Below, piece by piece: positions 50,470-63,500 of a DNA stretch of 64,000 nt; position 1 is the stretch's first letter, and every line of letters starts with the position of its first letter. The notes beneath the pieces are model-generated. The model saw only the letters and a program-made list of their open reading frames with translations. It did not search any database and was not told the DNA's origin. The stretch covers positions 4,478,278 through 4,542,277 of the forward strand of contig JABAKD010000015.1 of assembly GCA_012845835.1 (NCBI GenBank). The letters run 5' to 3'. Source of the stretch: Undaria pinnatifida. Lineage: Eukaryota > Sar > Phaeophyceae > Laminariales > Alariaceae. The position numbers were made by a program, and so were the translations under genes.

Positions 50470-51235
50470 AGACAAGTCAATCAACAAGATAGCCCAGTCA
50501 GCCAATCAGCCAACCAGCCCAGTCAGCCAATCAGCCCAGTCAACCAGTCAGCTGCGCCGGGGCCTCGACTCCTCTACGCACCTCCAATCACCAAATCAAC
50601 CCAGTCAGCCAATTAACACGCCAAGACATCCCCGCCAGTCACCAACATGTCAGCCCAGTTAGCCAATAAAAAAGCTACGCCAAGCAATGAGTCAACCCAG
50701 TCAGCCAAGCAAAGAGACCGCCCTGCCAGCCAATCAACAATTCGGTCTACTCAGTCAATCAGCAAGCACGTCAATAAACAAGTCAGCTTAGTCAGCCAAT
50801 CAGCAAGCCAGCCAATCAACTAGTCAACAAGCAGCAAGCCAGTCAATCAAAAAGTTATCCCAGCAAGCTACGTAGCAAGCCAGCCCAGTCAACCAATCAA
50901 CAACACAGTTCTGTCAGCTAAACAGCAAGCCAGCCAATCTGCACGTCAGCCAATCAAAAAGCCAAGTCAGTCCAGTCAGCCAAAATCAACATGTCAGCCC
51001 AGTCAGCCAATCAGCAAGCTAGCCAATCAGAAAGCGAAGCCAATCAGAAAACCAGCCCACAAAGCCTATTACAATTCGGCGTGGCCCGGGTACCGGGGGA
51101 AGGGAACGACGTCCCTGATATTTCTCGATACCGGCAGTCAATCAACGTGTCAGCCCAGCCGGCCAATCAGCAAGTCAGCTTCCTAAAGCGGAGACAATCA
51201 CTGAATGCGGAAGCCAGCCAATCAGTAAGTCAACG
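50470..51235 (+). repeat. CAGCCAATCAGCAAGCC minisatellite
   Basis: Highly degenerate array of CAGTCAGCCAATCAGCAAGC-type units of 10-22 bp covering the sequence directly 3' of the synthetase stop codon. A decayed copy of the synthetase last exon is embedded at 51068-51140. Confidence 0.9.
51068..51140 (-). pseudogene. Echo of asparaginyl-tRNA synthetase last exon
   Basis: On the minus strand it reads GGTATCGAGAAATATCAGGG and then CGGTACCCGGGCCACGCC and a TAA, parallel to the true end of the gene. One inserted base breaks the frame. It lies 110 bp downstream of the true stop within the minisatellite. Confidence 0.8.
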
Positions 51236-51246
51236 CCGTTAGCCAA

Positions 51247-51376
51247 TTAGAACTCTGCGTGGCCTGGGTACCGGGGGAAGGGGATGACGTCCCTGATGTT
51301 TTCGATACCGGTGGCGAACATAACTAGACGTTCGAAGCCGAGGCCGAATCCCGCGTGCTGGATAGTGCCGTAACGC
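51247..51376 (-). CDS. asnS: asnS last exon, motif 3
   Basis: Acceptor GTTCCGGCAG. The first base completes the Arg codon split with the previous exon. It reads [20 protein letters not shown] and ends at TAA (51249-51247). It carries the motif 3 arginine (GFERL). Confidence 0.95.
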
Positions 51377-51556
51377 CTGCCGGAACAGACGAGTGTAGCA
51401 CGCGAGCGATGAAAAAAGGAGAGAGAGAAAATATGTCAGTGAGTACAAACACAAAAACAAACACAAAACGACATTCCAGAAATACCAATGCACATGCAAA
51501 TACACATGCAAATACACACAACACACAAAAGACCGGCACGAAGAACCAGAAAATGC

Positions 51557-51590
<34 letters not shown>

Positions 51591-54500
51591 CAAACACACA
51601 GACCGAATACCACAAGCAAGACGGGGGGAGAGAGACGAAGACAAAACACCAAAACAAGAACAAACACGAAGAAAGACATTGAAAACAAAAGACGAAAAAG
51701 AAAAACAAAGACCAAAACGAAAGCAAACCAAAAACCAAAACCAAACCAAAAAGAAAACGCAACAAAAACATTACGGCAAGGCTTCGACCATATAATCACC
51801 TGAGGTCGAGATACCACGAGATAGACTCGTCCGGTAGGTTCATCTCTTTCGCGCGCGCCGAGAGCTTCTCCAAGTCGTCTTCTCGCTGGGACCCTCCGAT
51901 AATTTCACCTGCAGCGGTCGTTTCACATCCGGGGAGGGTGGGAAAATTGTCGCAGAAAAAAAAACAGCAGCGGATAATCTACTGAACTTCAAGTTAACAC
52001 ATGAAAGTAAGCGGTTTCTACCGTGTCCCCCCGCCCACCTTGCAGCAGGTCGCCAGAAAGACAACAAAATTAAAAAATAGAAACAAAAAACCGATCCCGA
52101 TCTTTACCTCTTGACCTTCTGGAATAGGCGACGGGGAATAACCCCCCCCCCCCACCACCACCACCGCCACCACAAACACCAACACCGTCGATACCGCCAT
52201 CAACCCCCTCCCCTGCCGCCACCACCATTAATCCTAACCCTAACCCATGTAACGCGACAAAACAAAGTCTAGGCGCGTTCTTATCATGGTGCGAACACGC
52301 AGCACACGGAAGCAGTGCAATCAATCCATGCGTGTCCTACAGGTAACTTGCATTGGAGTCCGACAGCAAAATCGTCGCCAGCTTATCTAGCGGCAGCCCG
52401 GGTTGCTCCGTGTGAAGGATGCCGCCACGATCGTCAGTCTTTTTGTTAGTACTTGAACTTTCCATCCGACAACGTGAAGAACGTTACCGTAGCGTTTTGT
52501 TCGTCTTTTTTTTCCTCTCAAGTCCCACTAGGGTCCAGCAACCGCCTTGCAATATTGCACAAACGGATTGATTCTACGACAGACGTAGCATTTTTGGGCT
52601 AAAGCGTTTTCTGAAATGGCGGTGTTCGATTGTATTTGGCTCTTCATGTGTTTATCTTGTGTGCTGTTGTATAGGAGGTTTCCCGCGATTTTTTTTTCGC
52701 TTCTTGATATTCTGTTACCAGGGTGTTTGATTTTACTTGGTTTTTACGTATTACTCAACAGCCTCCCTGCTCGGTGCACGGCATGGTATACCCATTTACA
52801 TACAAAGGAGGGAAAAACACTTAGATTTGCGTGTTGTTTTACAGGAGGTTTTCCACGAGTTTGTTTTCCCTTGTTTATGTGTAAACGGATGTACTATGCC
52901 GTACACCGAGCAGGGAGGCTGTTGAGTATGCGCGGAGCAAAGCTGTGAGATATCGCACATACTTGTCACGCTCCAGATTATCGATTATTCTGAAACCTAC
53001 TAAGGTGTTTGCAATGTACCTTCTTTGAGTGGGAAGGAATTGGGTGGGAAAACACTTAATAATAGTATTGAAACCGCCAAACGTTACAATCCAAGACAGA
53101 CCCAACACATGAAAAACAGCGGAAAAATTGGTATAGAAAAATATGACAATGGACCTTAAACGTGTCGAGCTTACAGCTGACGCGTTTACAATACTGTTAC
53201 CAGGTGTAAAAAACGTTTTTTTACCATTTTATTTCATTTTATTTTTTTGCCCTAATTTCTCGTGGGTTGGTTGGCCTTTCTTTACACCATATACAACATA
53301 TTCGTCGGTTTCAGTACCATATCATTTTCCCCCCAACCCAATACAAGTTGGTGAGTCGAAAACATCCTTAGTACTAGACAATCGATCTTGCCACCATTTA
53401 ATAATTCTTCACTCACCTATCTTGGGCACCAGGATGTCCATAGCGGCCACCGTCTTGCCATCTGGGTTGAGCTTCATGTAGAATGCCTTGATGTCCTTAG
53501 GGTAGTCTGTTACCACGCACGGTGCGTTGTACACCTTGATAGTTGGACAGGCATCCATTATTTTCGGTGGGGGGGGGGAGAGGAGGGGAGGGAAAGAAGG
53601 GGGGGGGGGAGAGGAGGGGAGGGAGGGGGTGGAGACAGGGGAGAGGGGTGGGAGGGAGGGAGGGAGGGAGAGGGGGGAAGGTGGATGGGGAGGACGGGGG
53701 AGGGGGAGGGGGGAGGAAGGGCGAGAGGGAGGGAGGGAGGGAGGGAGGGAGGGAGGGAGGGAGGGAGGGAGGGAGGGAGGGAGGGAGGGAGGGAGGGAGG
53801 GAGGGAGGGAGGGAGGGAGGGAGGGAAGGGACGGAAAGCGTGGGGTGGCGTTTTGGCACGGAGGCGCGGGGAGAGGGGGAGGGGGGGGGAGGGGAGGGGG
53901 GGTTAGGTTCGTGCTACGGAAAACGTCGCGTGTTCGACAACATAGACAAAAATGGTAGTAAGAACAAAAAAAAAAAGTCAAACACACATACAAGTTTCTA
54001 ATTCGCTTCCTGCGGCCGTAGACTCCGTCAAAGAACGACGAGAGAATCAACGGGTTAAAAACGGAAACAACCGCTGCCTAACACCCCCCAGTACTTACGT
54101 TTCAACCCGTATACTGTTTTGGGTACACGTTTAGCATTCTCTGTAAAACACCTCCATTGTTTAAAACAAAACGCCCGACCATATCAATCAACAACCGTGA
54201 CATTTTACCGAAACGCCTGAATACGTCTAGCAACACCCCTGACGGCGAGACGCCGGGGGCTCTTCTAGGCATCGTGCAAGGGTCCTTGTGTAACGTTAGA
54301 AATTCGTCTTCGCCACCGTGATCAACACCCCCCAGTACCCCACGCCTCATTATGTACCTGCTCTGCCACGTAGCGCTCGTGTTCCGATCCCAAGTCGTCT
54401 CCCCACTCGGGGATGACGCTGAACTTCACCTAAAGCCAACCACAGCAAAAATCAAAGGAGGGAGGGAAGGGAGGGGGGGGGGGGGGGGGGGGTACTCAGG

Positions 54501-57500
54501 AGGGGGGGAATTGCGGAGGGGGGGTTGCACTCAGTTTGTGCAAGGCCGTAATCGTATGACCATAGCTATTAGACCCTCGCATCCCCGCGATGCCGGGACG
54601 GAGCACTTCGGGTTTTCACCAACCAGGCAGACATCGCGTGCACCAAGCGCGAAAAGCGCCGTGAGGTGTTTGTTCGGCGAGTCGCATGAAGGATGAGTTG
54701 CATCGATGAAAGGGGTTAAGGGGGGGGGGAGGGGGGGGAGGGGGTTACAATATCACGCATGGCCGTCGTCCTTAGAATCATAGAGCCTCGCATCCCTGAA
54801 AAGAGGAAAGGGGGAGGAAGAGAGGGAGGGGGGTGGGGGGGAAGCCAAACCCAAGAGAGGGAAAACAAGAGGGGGGGGGGGGGCAACTTGGGAAACTACG
54901 GACGGATTCTGACAGATATCGACGGGATTTCCATGTGATTTCAATGACTTTTCACGCAATTCTAACGATCTTTCAACGCATTTTGACGAAAATCGACGGG
55001 ATTTCAACGGTTTTGGGCGAATATAAACGTAATTCAACCGTTTCTTTTGACGGACGTTGCCCTCCATGGTATGTCTTTTCGCGCGAGGTCAAGGAGATCG
55101 GCGCACGTCGTTCGTACGAAACTCGTTCTGCAGGAGACGCGCGCTACGATATACTTCGGAGTACCTTGGTAGGTACTAAGAAGGGCTTTTCACGGGTCAT
55201 GGACCGGCCCGCGGGTCAGATCAGGAGGTTTTCACAAACTCGCGGGTCGAGGCGGGTTGGGTCAGGGGGTGTTTGGGAACCTCACGGGACTTGTCGGATC
55301 GGGTTGGGTCAGAAGGTTTTCAAATATCACGGGTTATGGCCGGGTCACCCTGATTCGATCCGACCCGCGGGAAGTGATCTGACCCGTGAGAAGCCTTGTT
55401 ATTAAGGTATATACCAATTTTCGACTGAACATTTTGTGGATTATGAGGCAGGCTCCTTGACCGAAATCGTCGGACCGTCATATTCTTTGTCATATAATTT
55501 GTCATATCATTTTTCCATATTATTATTTTGCGAATAACATACCAGGTACCAGGTACTTCGTATTGAACAAAAGTCGTAATAAACACGCCAGCTGTGAGTT
55601 CGATGAAATTCAGGGTCGACACCCATCCCGGCAAGCTGCGTGATAATACACCTGCCGCTCGTTTTTACACATGTAATATGCTTCGAATGTATCTATATTA
55701 TGAAAATTAAGATACACTCCGGCTGTGAGATCGAACATTTGTCGAAACTCATCTTTGCAAGCTGTGTGTGATACTCCAATCGCGCGTATTACGGGTTGTA
55801 TATTATAAAAATTAAAATACACTCCAGCTGTGAGATCGAATATTTTCTCGAAACTCATCTTTGCAAGCTGTGTGTGATACTCCGATCGCGCGTATTACGG
55901 GTTGTGTGTCCTCATGAAGGATATAGGTCGGCGACTCCCCTTGCAACTACATTGTAGCTATCAGGGTCAACAGAGCGATGTTAGGCAGTCTGTGCGCGGA
56001 AACTTTAAAACCCGTTTCTGAGGGGGACAAAATCTGACAGCAGTGGAAGGAAATGTTTATCAAGTGAATCCTGCAAGTCGAATAACCGGTGAGGGGAGGG
56101 CGGAGTTTCGAAGGACGTGAGGGCCTGATTTTGATCAAAAGGGGGCGGGAGGGGGGGAGGGGGGGAGGGACAGGTGGGGCAGCTCAACTTGTGCTGGGAA
56201 ACTATGAATCCTTTGCATATATACCACTCCGCCTTCCATGTATGAATGTTGCCAAGGTGAACATGAACAACAGACGCGTGCTGCAGTAGAGGTGGCACTT
56301 TCGGCGAGTTCATTTTCTGAATGACGGAGCTCCTTAACGCCTTTTACAGCCGGAAACCCGTTTTAGGGGCAAAATTACTTGGAATCAGTATAGGGGAGGG
56401 TTTAATCAGTATAGGGAAGAGTTTTAGGGTTCTAACTGGGTTAGGGGTTACGGAAAGGCGTTTTACGGCCGAAATTAGAATTAGAATAGGGAGGGGTTTT
56501 AGGGTTTTAAAGGGGTTAGGGGTTACGGAAACCCGTTTTAGGGACAACATTACTTGGAATCAGTATAGGGAAGGGTTTTAGGGTTCTAACTGGGTTAGGG
56601 GTTACGGAAAGCCGTTTTACGGCCGAAACTAAAATTAGTATAGGGAGGGGTTTTAGGGTTTTAAAGGGGTTAGGGGTGACGGAAACCCGTTTTAGGGACA
56701 ACATTACTTGGAATTAGTATAGGGAGGGGTTTTAGGGTTCTAAAGGGGTTATAACCCAAAATCGTCGGAAAGCCATTATTTGTTGGCAATATTGTTGTTT
56801 TTAATGTCTCGGCAATGGGTCTGTTCATCCAGTTTGCATACTCAGTTTTGAAAAAAAAAAAATCAGGGTCAAGAAAGGCTACGAAGGCATAGAGCTCCTC
56901 AAAGTGACGAGTAGTATTAGAAAAAAAAAAAAAAAGTATACCTAAGTCACGGTTTTGTTTATCGCGTTGCACTTTTTCAGTTTGCCTTACACTATTCGTC
57001 AGTCAGTTTTGGCGTGAGGTACAATAGGAGCTCAAGCCACCACCCTTGAAAGACAATAACGGTGCACCTAGAGCTACCGTGCTACGAGTAATAGTGCTAT
57101 TAGTACTATTAGTAGCATGTGTCAGGACGTTGCGGAGAATTTGACGACCGCTACCTAAGGGTTTCTCTAGTGTCTACGTACTGTATACCGACCGGACTTC
57201 GACGGATTCCCGACGAATTTTTGAGGGATTTCGACGATTTACAGCGCACGACACGAAGCATTTCGGACGGGATTTTCGACCACCCTCGTAGCGAAAATTT
57301 CTGACGGATTTCAACGTATTCCGAAGGATGTTTCGGCGTATTCAGACATATTTCGACTGACCTTGCCCTCCTTGGCATCTCTTCGCACGAGGTCGACAAG
57401 CTCGGTGTACGTCATGCGCACGAAATCGTTCTGAAGAACGTTGCGGAGACGCTCCCGAAGCCCTGGCTCGCCCCCCGGACACTTCTCAAAGAATTCCAGA

Positions 57501-60500
57501 TCCCCCTGTTCATGTTTGAGCGAGGGTGTGTAGAGGATGGGGATGGGGGTGGCGGTGGGGGGGGGGGGGGGTGAGTAGTGCGGGGGGTGGTGGAGGGGGG
57601 GAGAGGCGGGGGCGGGGGCGGGAGGGGGGGTGGAGATCGGGATAGGGTGGGAGGGAAGGAGGGGGGGAGGAGGAGGGGGGGGGGGGGGGGGGGTTAAGAG
57701 GTGAGGGGGGACGGGTTGGGGTCGGGGTGGGTGGGGTGGTGGGTGGTTGGTGGGGGTAGTGCAGGGGTGGCGGTGGGGGCGGGGTGAGGGAGGGGTAGGG
57801 GGGGGGGGGGGTCGGGTCCGGTTGGAAATCGGGGGGGGTGGTGCGTGGGGGTGGGGGGTCCGGAGGAGAGGGGACTCATAAGAAAGAAAAATGCATCAAC
57901 AGGAAGTAAAGGAGAAGAAGGGAAAGAAAACAAGGAAGAACGTGCATGTACACGTAGGTGTTGCGTTTCGGTTTGTCGTTCGCTCGTATGGTCGGTCGGA
58001 CGGTTTGATTCGTTGGAAGGTCGAACAAATGGTTTGTTGGTAGGTTATTCAGTTGGATAAATGGCCCCACATTGGCTGGTTGCATCCACACGTATGGACG
58101 AAAAACTACCGGTACGCCCGAATACACACTATTTTCAATGATGACGCGTGCTACGATAGAGGTGCACCACTTTTTTTCCAATACTAACCCATCACTTTGG
58201 GAGCTTAAGACCTCTCACCCAAAAACTGATTTGGATAGAAAATAAAACTGCTATATACATACCGGATGAAAAATCCTCCTCGCCCAGGTACACAACGAGA
58301 ATCATCATGCAAAAAAAAAAAGGACGATTTCCGACGATTTTGGGTTAAGGAGCCCCGTCATTCAGAAACCATTTTCGCCAAAAAAAGGTATACCTCTACC
58401 CCAGCACGCGTCGTATGCCGAAAACAACGTGTTTTCGCCGGCTTTTTCGTTAACGTTCTGGTTGCACAGACAGTTGTACCGTTGGCTGATAGCCCGTTCA
58501 TTGGATAGTTGACGGGAGTACATGGGGGGGGGAGGGCTTAGCCCCTGAGGTTGGAGGGGGCAGGGCCAGGAGAAAACGTACAACTCTTGTTCGTTGTTGG
58601 TTGTTGGAGACATTGTTTCACTCTTTTTACTCTTAGTGGTTTCCATTTCCGGTTGTTTCGTGATGTTATTGAGTGTTAACGCTAACGCCGTACGCCGTCG
58701 GATGACAAAACGAAACAAAAATATTGACGGTCGGTGGGATGTTTGGTTGGTTTTGGTTAGTCGTATTGAACGACTTTTTTTTTGGTTGGCTAATGGTATC
58801 ACTTGCCTGGCAGTGCGCCAGTGCGTAGGCGACCAGGTATTTCAGGAAGTCCTCCGCGAGGTCCATGTCGTCCTTAAGGTCGGCGAAGGCGACCTGCGCG
58901 CACAACCACAACAACGACACCACGACGAGAGACGACGAAGGGCCGATTCAAGCACGGTGCGGTTGAATTATTTCTGGGCGGGGGTAAAAGAGTTGAACTC
59001 GATCTCGGGATTTGGACAAATAAATAGCCATAGGTGGCGGGGGGGGGGGGATTCATTTCACGCATACATAGCCGTTGTCACATGATCATAGACCCTCGCA
59101 TGCCTACAGTGCCGGGACGGAGCACGTGGGGGGTTCACCGACCAGGCAGACATCGTGTGCACCAATAGCGAAGCGCCGTGAGGTGTTTGTCGAGTCGCAT
59201 GAAGGGTGAGCTGCATCCTACCAAGAACCACTGGTCAGGCGGACTTCGGTGTCTTGTGCGTACGTTCTTGCATATCGGATGACAGCTTCGAACGAAATCA
59301 TTTGTTTCTTCTGGTGTGGCCACTTCCAGAGAGAGAGCAAGGGGCATAATACGCATCTGCCTCGTGGGTGCCTTGCCATATACACACTAGTGATATCATG
59401 CCCCTCCCACGGAGTTAAGGTTCTCCACTCCGTACAATATGATCTAACTCGATCACCATCGCGGGTACCTCCAAACCACAAAAGCGAGAAGGAAAAAAAA
59501 AACGGTACCCTGGTGGTCTAGCTCACGTGAGAAGTTGACTAACTCACATTGTAGTGATTCGGAGAGTACATCCACAGACGAGAAAATACAGAGAAAACAA
59601 GAACAGGAATAAAGAGAAACTGGGAAGAAAAGAGGACGTACCTGGTCTGAGTCATAACATCCAAGAGTATAACAGGGGGATAAAAGAAGACCACAACACG
59701 AACACGTAACAAGAAAACAGGCACACATAAATCCTGAGAACATATTACCTCCGGCTCGATCATCCAGAATTCCGCAAGGTGTCTTGAGGTGTGACTGTTC
59801 TCGGCCCGGAAAGTTGGCCCGAAGGTGTAAACGTCCCCTAGGGCGCATGCGTGGGTTTCCACGTTAAGCTGACCCGAAACCGTCAGGCCCGTGCGCCGCG
59901 CGAAAAAGTCCTGATCGTACCAGAAAAAAAAAAAAAACGGAAACAAAAAACATTGACGGGTGACGAACGAAGGCAGAGGCGGGGTGGGAAGGTATTTTTT
60001 TTCAGCGTTGTCCTCAGGGCGTATTTATGGCCGCGTCAGCAACAAGAAAAGTGCTTGGAAAGTACAGAAGGTCTGGAGGGGGAAGCTCTCAAGTCTCGAG
60101 ACCAACTGAAGCTACGGAAAATAAGCCGCTTCGCATATTCGCACAACTGGGATTACCTGGTACACGGCAACGACCAAGGTCGACGTTCGCAAGGGCGTAC
60201 TCCCATGTTCATTCCGAGAACCGTCTCAAATAATTCTACATGTCGGACAGATCGCCGATCCCCCGCAGGTTATCTAGTTTTTCGGGGAAGATCTGTATGG
60301 TCTAGCTCATGTTACCGAGTGGAAGCCGTACGGTCTGCATCATCCAGCATATGCTTCTAGGATTGGATCTGCACTCGGCATGTACAGATAGATCCTCGAC
60401 AAGATATCAAAACGGCAGAAACAGGATTTATATGATTTAGATTATCTAGATCAGATGATGATCTAGATCGTCATCTGTCGGAGGTTTGAATTATCTACTG

Positions 60501-63500
60501 TAGATAGTTATCTCTCCAAGGTATGAATACTTTGATGGCGACGTATTTTGCGAAATAACAAGTACACAAAATGTTACCGCGTGCAAAAGCAATACCAGGC
60601 ATAGGGTATGCATAGCAACTCGCGCGAGTGCCTCGGAGTCGCCCAACCGAAAGTCCTAAACGTGACTATTGATAGTAACATTACGGAGATCCATTTTAAC
60701 AGGATGCAATCACACACTAAAAAAGAATGGCTACGTTTCAGGCGAGCTTTCCTACGCTACGACTGCGGTGTCCGATTGAGGCTCCTTGTAAGATCAGCCA
60801 ACGAAATAAACCCGAGCGAACGCTATCAAACAAAGGCGGGCGTTTCTCTTACCCCCTCTTTCATTATTCACCCTCCTTCCAACGAATCACCGTAATAGTA
60901 GTGACTTTTACTAGCATTATTAATAGCAATACTTCATAGTAGTGACCATTTAAAGTATAAACAAATTCTCCTACCATACAGTATCCCCTTGATCGAACAT
61001 CGATCGGTGGTCGGTCACCACCGATCGAAAACCTACCATCCCGATCGTCGTTGGGAGCGCTTTGGATTTCGATCACCCCTCGCGGCTCGTTCGTTTCGAA
61101 ACCTAAAAGCCGCTGGCAATGCTACATCCGGTTAATTCAAAGTAGGAAACCTATTCGGTGGTCGAAAGCATAAAACCAATTTGATCAAAAGCATGTCGCT
61201 ATATCGTTCTGGCTGTCCCCACCCCCCCCCCCCTCTCCCCCCCTCCCCCTCTCCCCCTCTCCCCACTCCATTACGGCATTGTAGGGATGCGAGGGTAAAT
61301 GAACTTACTACTGTGGACATGGATAAAATGAGCAAACGACGCGTGCTACGATAGAGGTGGACTGCTTTTCTTTCTGAGGTTCTTCAATTTCGGGAGCTTA
61401 AGACCTCTCCCAAAAAACCGATTTGAACGAAAATAAAACTGCTACCATACCGGATCAAAAATCATCCCACGGCCTGGGTACACAACGAGAAATCACGAAA
61501 AAAACAAATGGACGAAAATGCCGACGATTTATTTGGGGACGGATATTCCGACGATTTTTTGGGACGAACATTCCGACGATTTTTTTGGGACGAAAATTCC
61601 GACGTTTTTTTTCTAAATGGGACAAAATTTTCGACGATTTTGGGACGAAGTTCCGCCGATTTTTGGTTTTTAAAAAATGAAGGAGCCCCGTTATTCAAAA
61701 ACCATTTTAATTTTAGCCAAAAAGAGGTATACTCTATCGTAGCACGCGTCAAAAGTGCTACCTCTATCGTAGCACGGCTCCTACCCCCTCCCACCTTCGA
61801 GTAATCAACGTTCCCCGCCGGAGTCATTGGCGGCCCGCCCCCACCAGAGTGGCCGTTGTCGCCCCCCTCCCCTCCCTCCTCCGGCAGAAGAGTGGAAACC
61901 CCGAATTGCTCCCCGGCACCTTCGCAGTCGGCCCCCGTTACGATAGGCGTGTGGATGTACAGGAAGCCCCTGTCGTTGAAGAACTTGTGAGTTGCGAAGG
62001 CCATGGCGTGCCGCACGCGCATAGCCGCAGAATGCATCTGTAAAAAATGAAGACGAAAAATGAGAACGAGAATTGAAAACGAAATTGAAAATGAGAATGG
62101 CAGTGAAAATGAAAGGTAACATGCTCTCGTTCCAAGTGATGGGCGTGTGGATGTATAGGAAACACCTGCGGTTGAAAAATCTGTGGGTAGCGAAGGCCCC
62201 GACGCGCCGTATGCGCATGGTCATCGAGCGCCGCTGTTGTGAAAGTGAAGATGAAAGATAAAAAGAAAACGAAAACGAAAATGGACGTGACGACGAAATC
62301 GAACACAAGGCGAAAATGAAAGTGCAAATGAAAATCAACGTGACAAGGCAAACAAAAGTGAAAAATGAAAATGACAGCAAAAACGAAAATGAATGTGGAA
62401 ACGAAAGCCGAAGTTAAATCTGAAAGGTTTTGAATGCCGATACTGCTGTCGAACATACCTACGGTCTCGGGCGGAGGTGAGCGATCGAGCGGAGTGTTTC
62501 GAGCGAGTAGGCTTCTTCGCCAGGGGGTAAAACGGCGAGAGTTTCGAACTGTACTTTAATTTTTCACATTTCGAACTACAACTCACGGGACTTTGGGAGC
62601 GTTCCTCGGATCAGTCAGATAGATGACCAATCTCCCATTTACTACTGCAAAAATTATTCCCTAATACTTGATAAACAAATGAAATAAAAATCCAACTCTT
62701 GCTTTTCTCTTCAAAATTTGGACAACGAAAACTGCAGCATTTTTTACCCGAGACTGTCGAATATATCTACGTTTTCGGTTGAAGGTGAGCGATCGAGCAG
62801 AGGGTTTCCCGCTAGTAGGCCTTCTTCGTCAGGGAGCAAAACAGCCAGTTCTGTATTATTCACACCACGAACTACAACTCACGGACTTTAGAAGCGGTCC
62901 TCGGATCAGTCCCGCAGGTCACCGGTTTCTTCATTTACTGCTGCTGCTGCTGCTGCAAAAAAAATTATCCTATCCTATTCCAATTCCAACTATTATTATT
63001 ATTTTTTTAATCGCAAATTTATACGTTAAATCCGGAAGATTGTTCAATCCGAAATTGTCGAACACACCTTCGTTCTCGGGCGGAGGTGAGCGATCGAGCG
63101 GAGGAATTCGAGCGAGTGGGCTTTCTTCGCCAGGGGGTACGTCGAGGCGCCCACCGTTCCGTCGGGCTCGTACACGCAGCCGAGGACCTGCACACCGAGA
63201 GCCAAAAGGGGAAAAAGCGCACAGAAAAAAACGGAAAAACCGTGAAAAGTGAGGGAGGGTGAAACAACATACCAGGCACAGCAGTAGGGGTCCCCCAGTA
63301 AGGCGGTATTCCGATACAAGGCGGTCACAACCGCTTGACGCCACTGAGGAATTGCACTCACAACCTGGAATGAAAAAGGCGGCTTCCCTCTATAAGGCGG
63401 TCATATTGCTCTCTATAGCACACCACCGCCGTATTGAGGGAGCCCTGCTGTATACATAGTACCAGATATAAATCGTCGCTCTCGATAAGACGATCGTCCA

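Noticed and set aside
51355-51795. Lys/Asn/Thr-rich plus-strand protein of 146 codons
   Set aside because: It covers the last intron and last exon of the synthetase in antisense and is a low-complexity A-rich stretch.
53409-54050. Long Pro/Ser-rich and Gly/Arg-rich frames over the GGGA tract
   Set aside because: They arise from an uninterrupted tetranucleotide repeat; only the last 39 codons on the minus strand (synthetase exon 9) are real coding sequence.
56335-56750. Interstitial telomere array
   Set aside because: TTTAGGG-like phrases occur, but inside a 180-bp tandem unit and not as contiguous heptamers.
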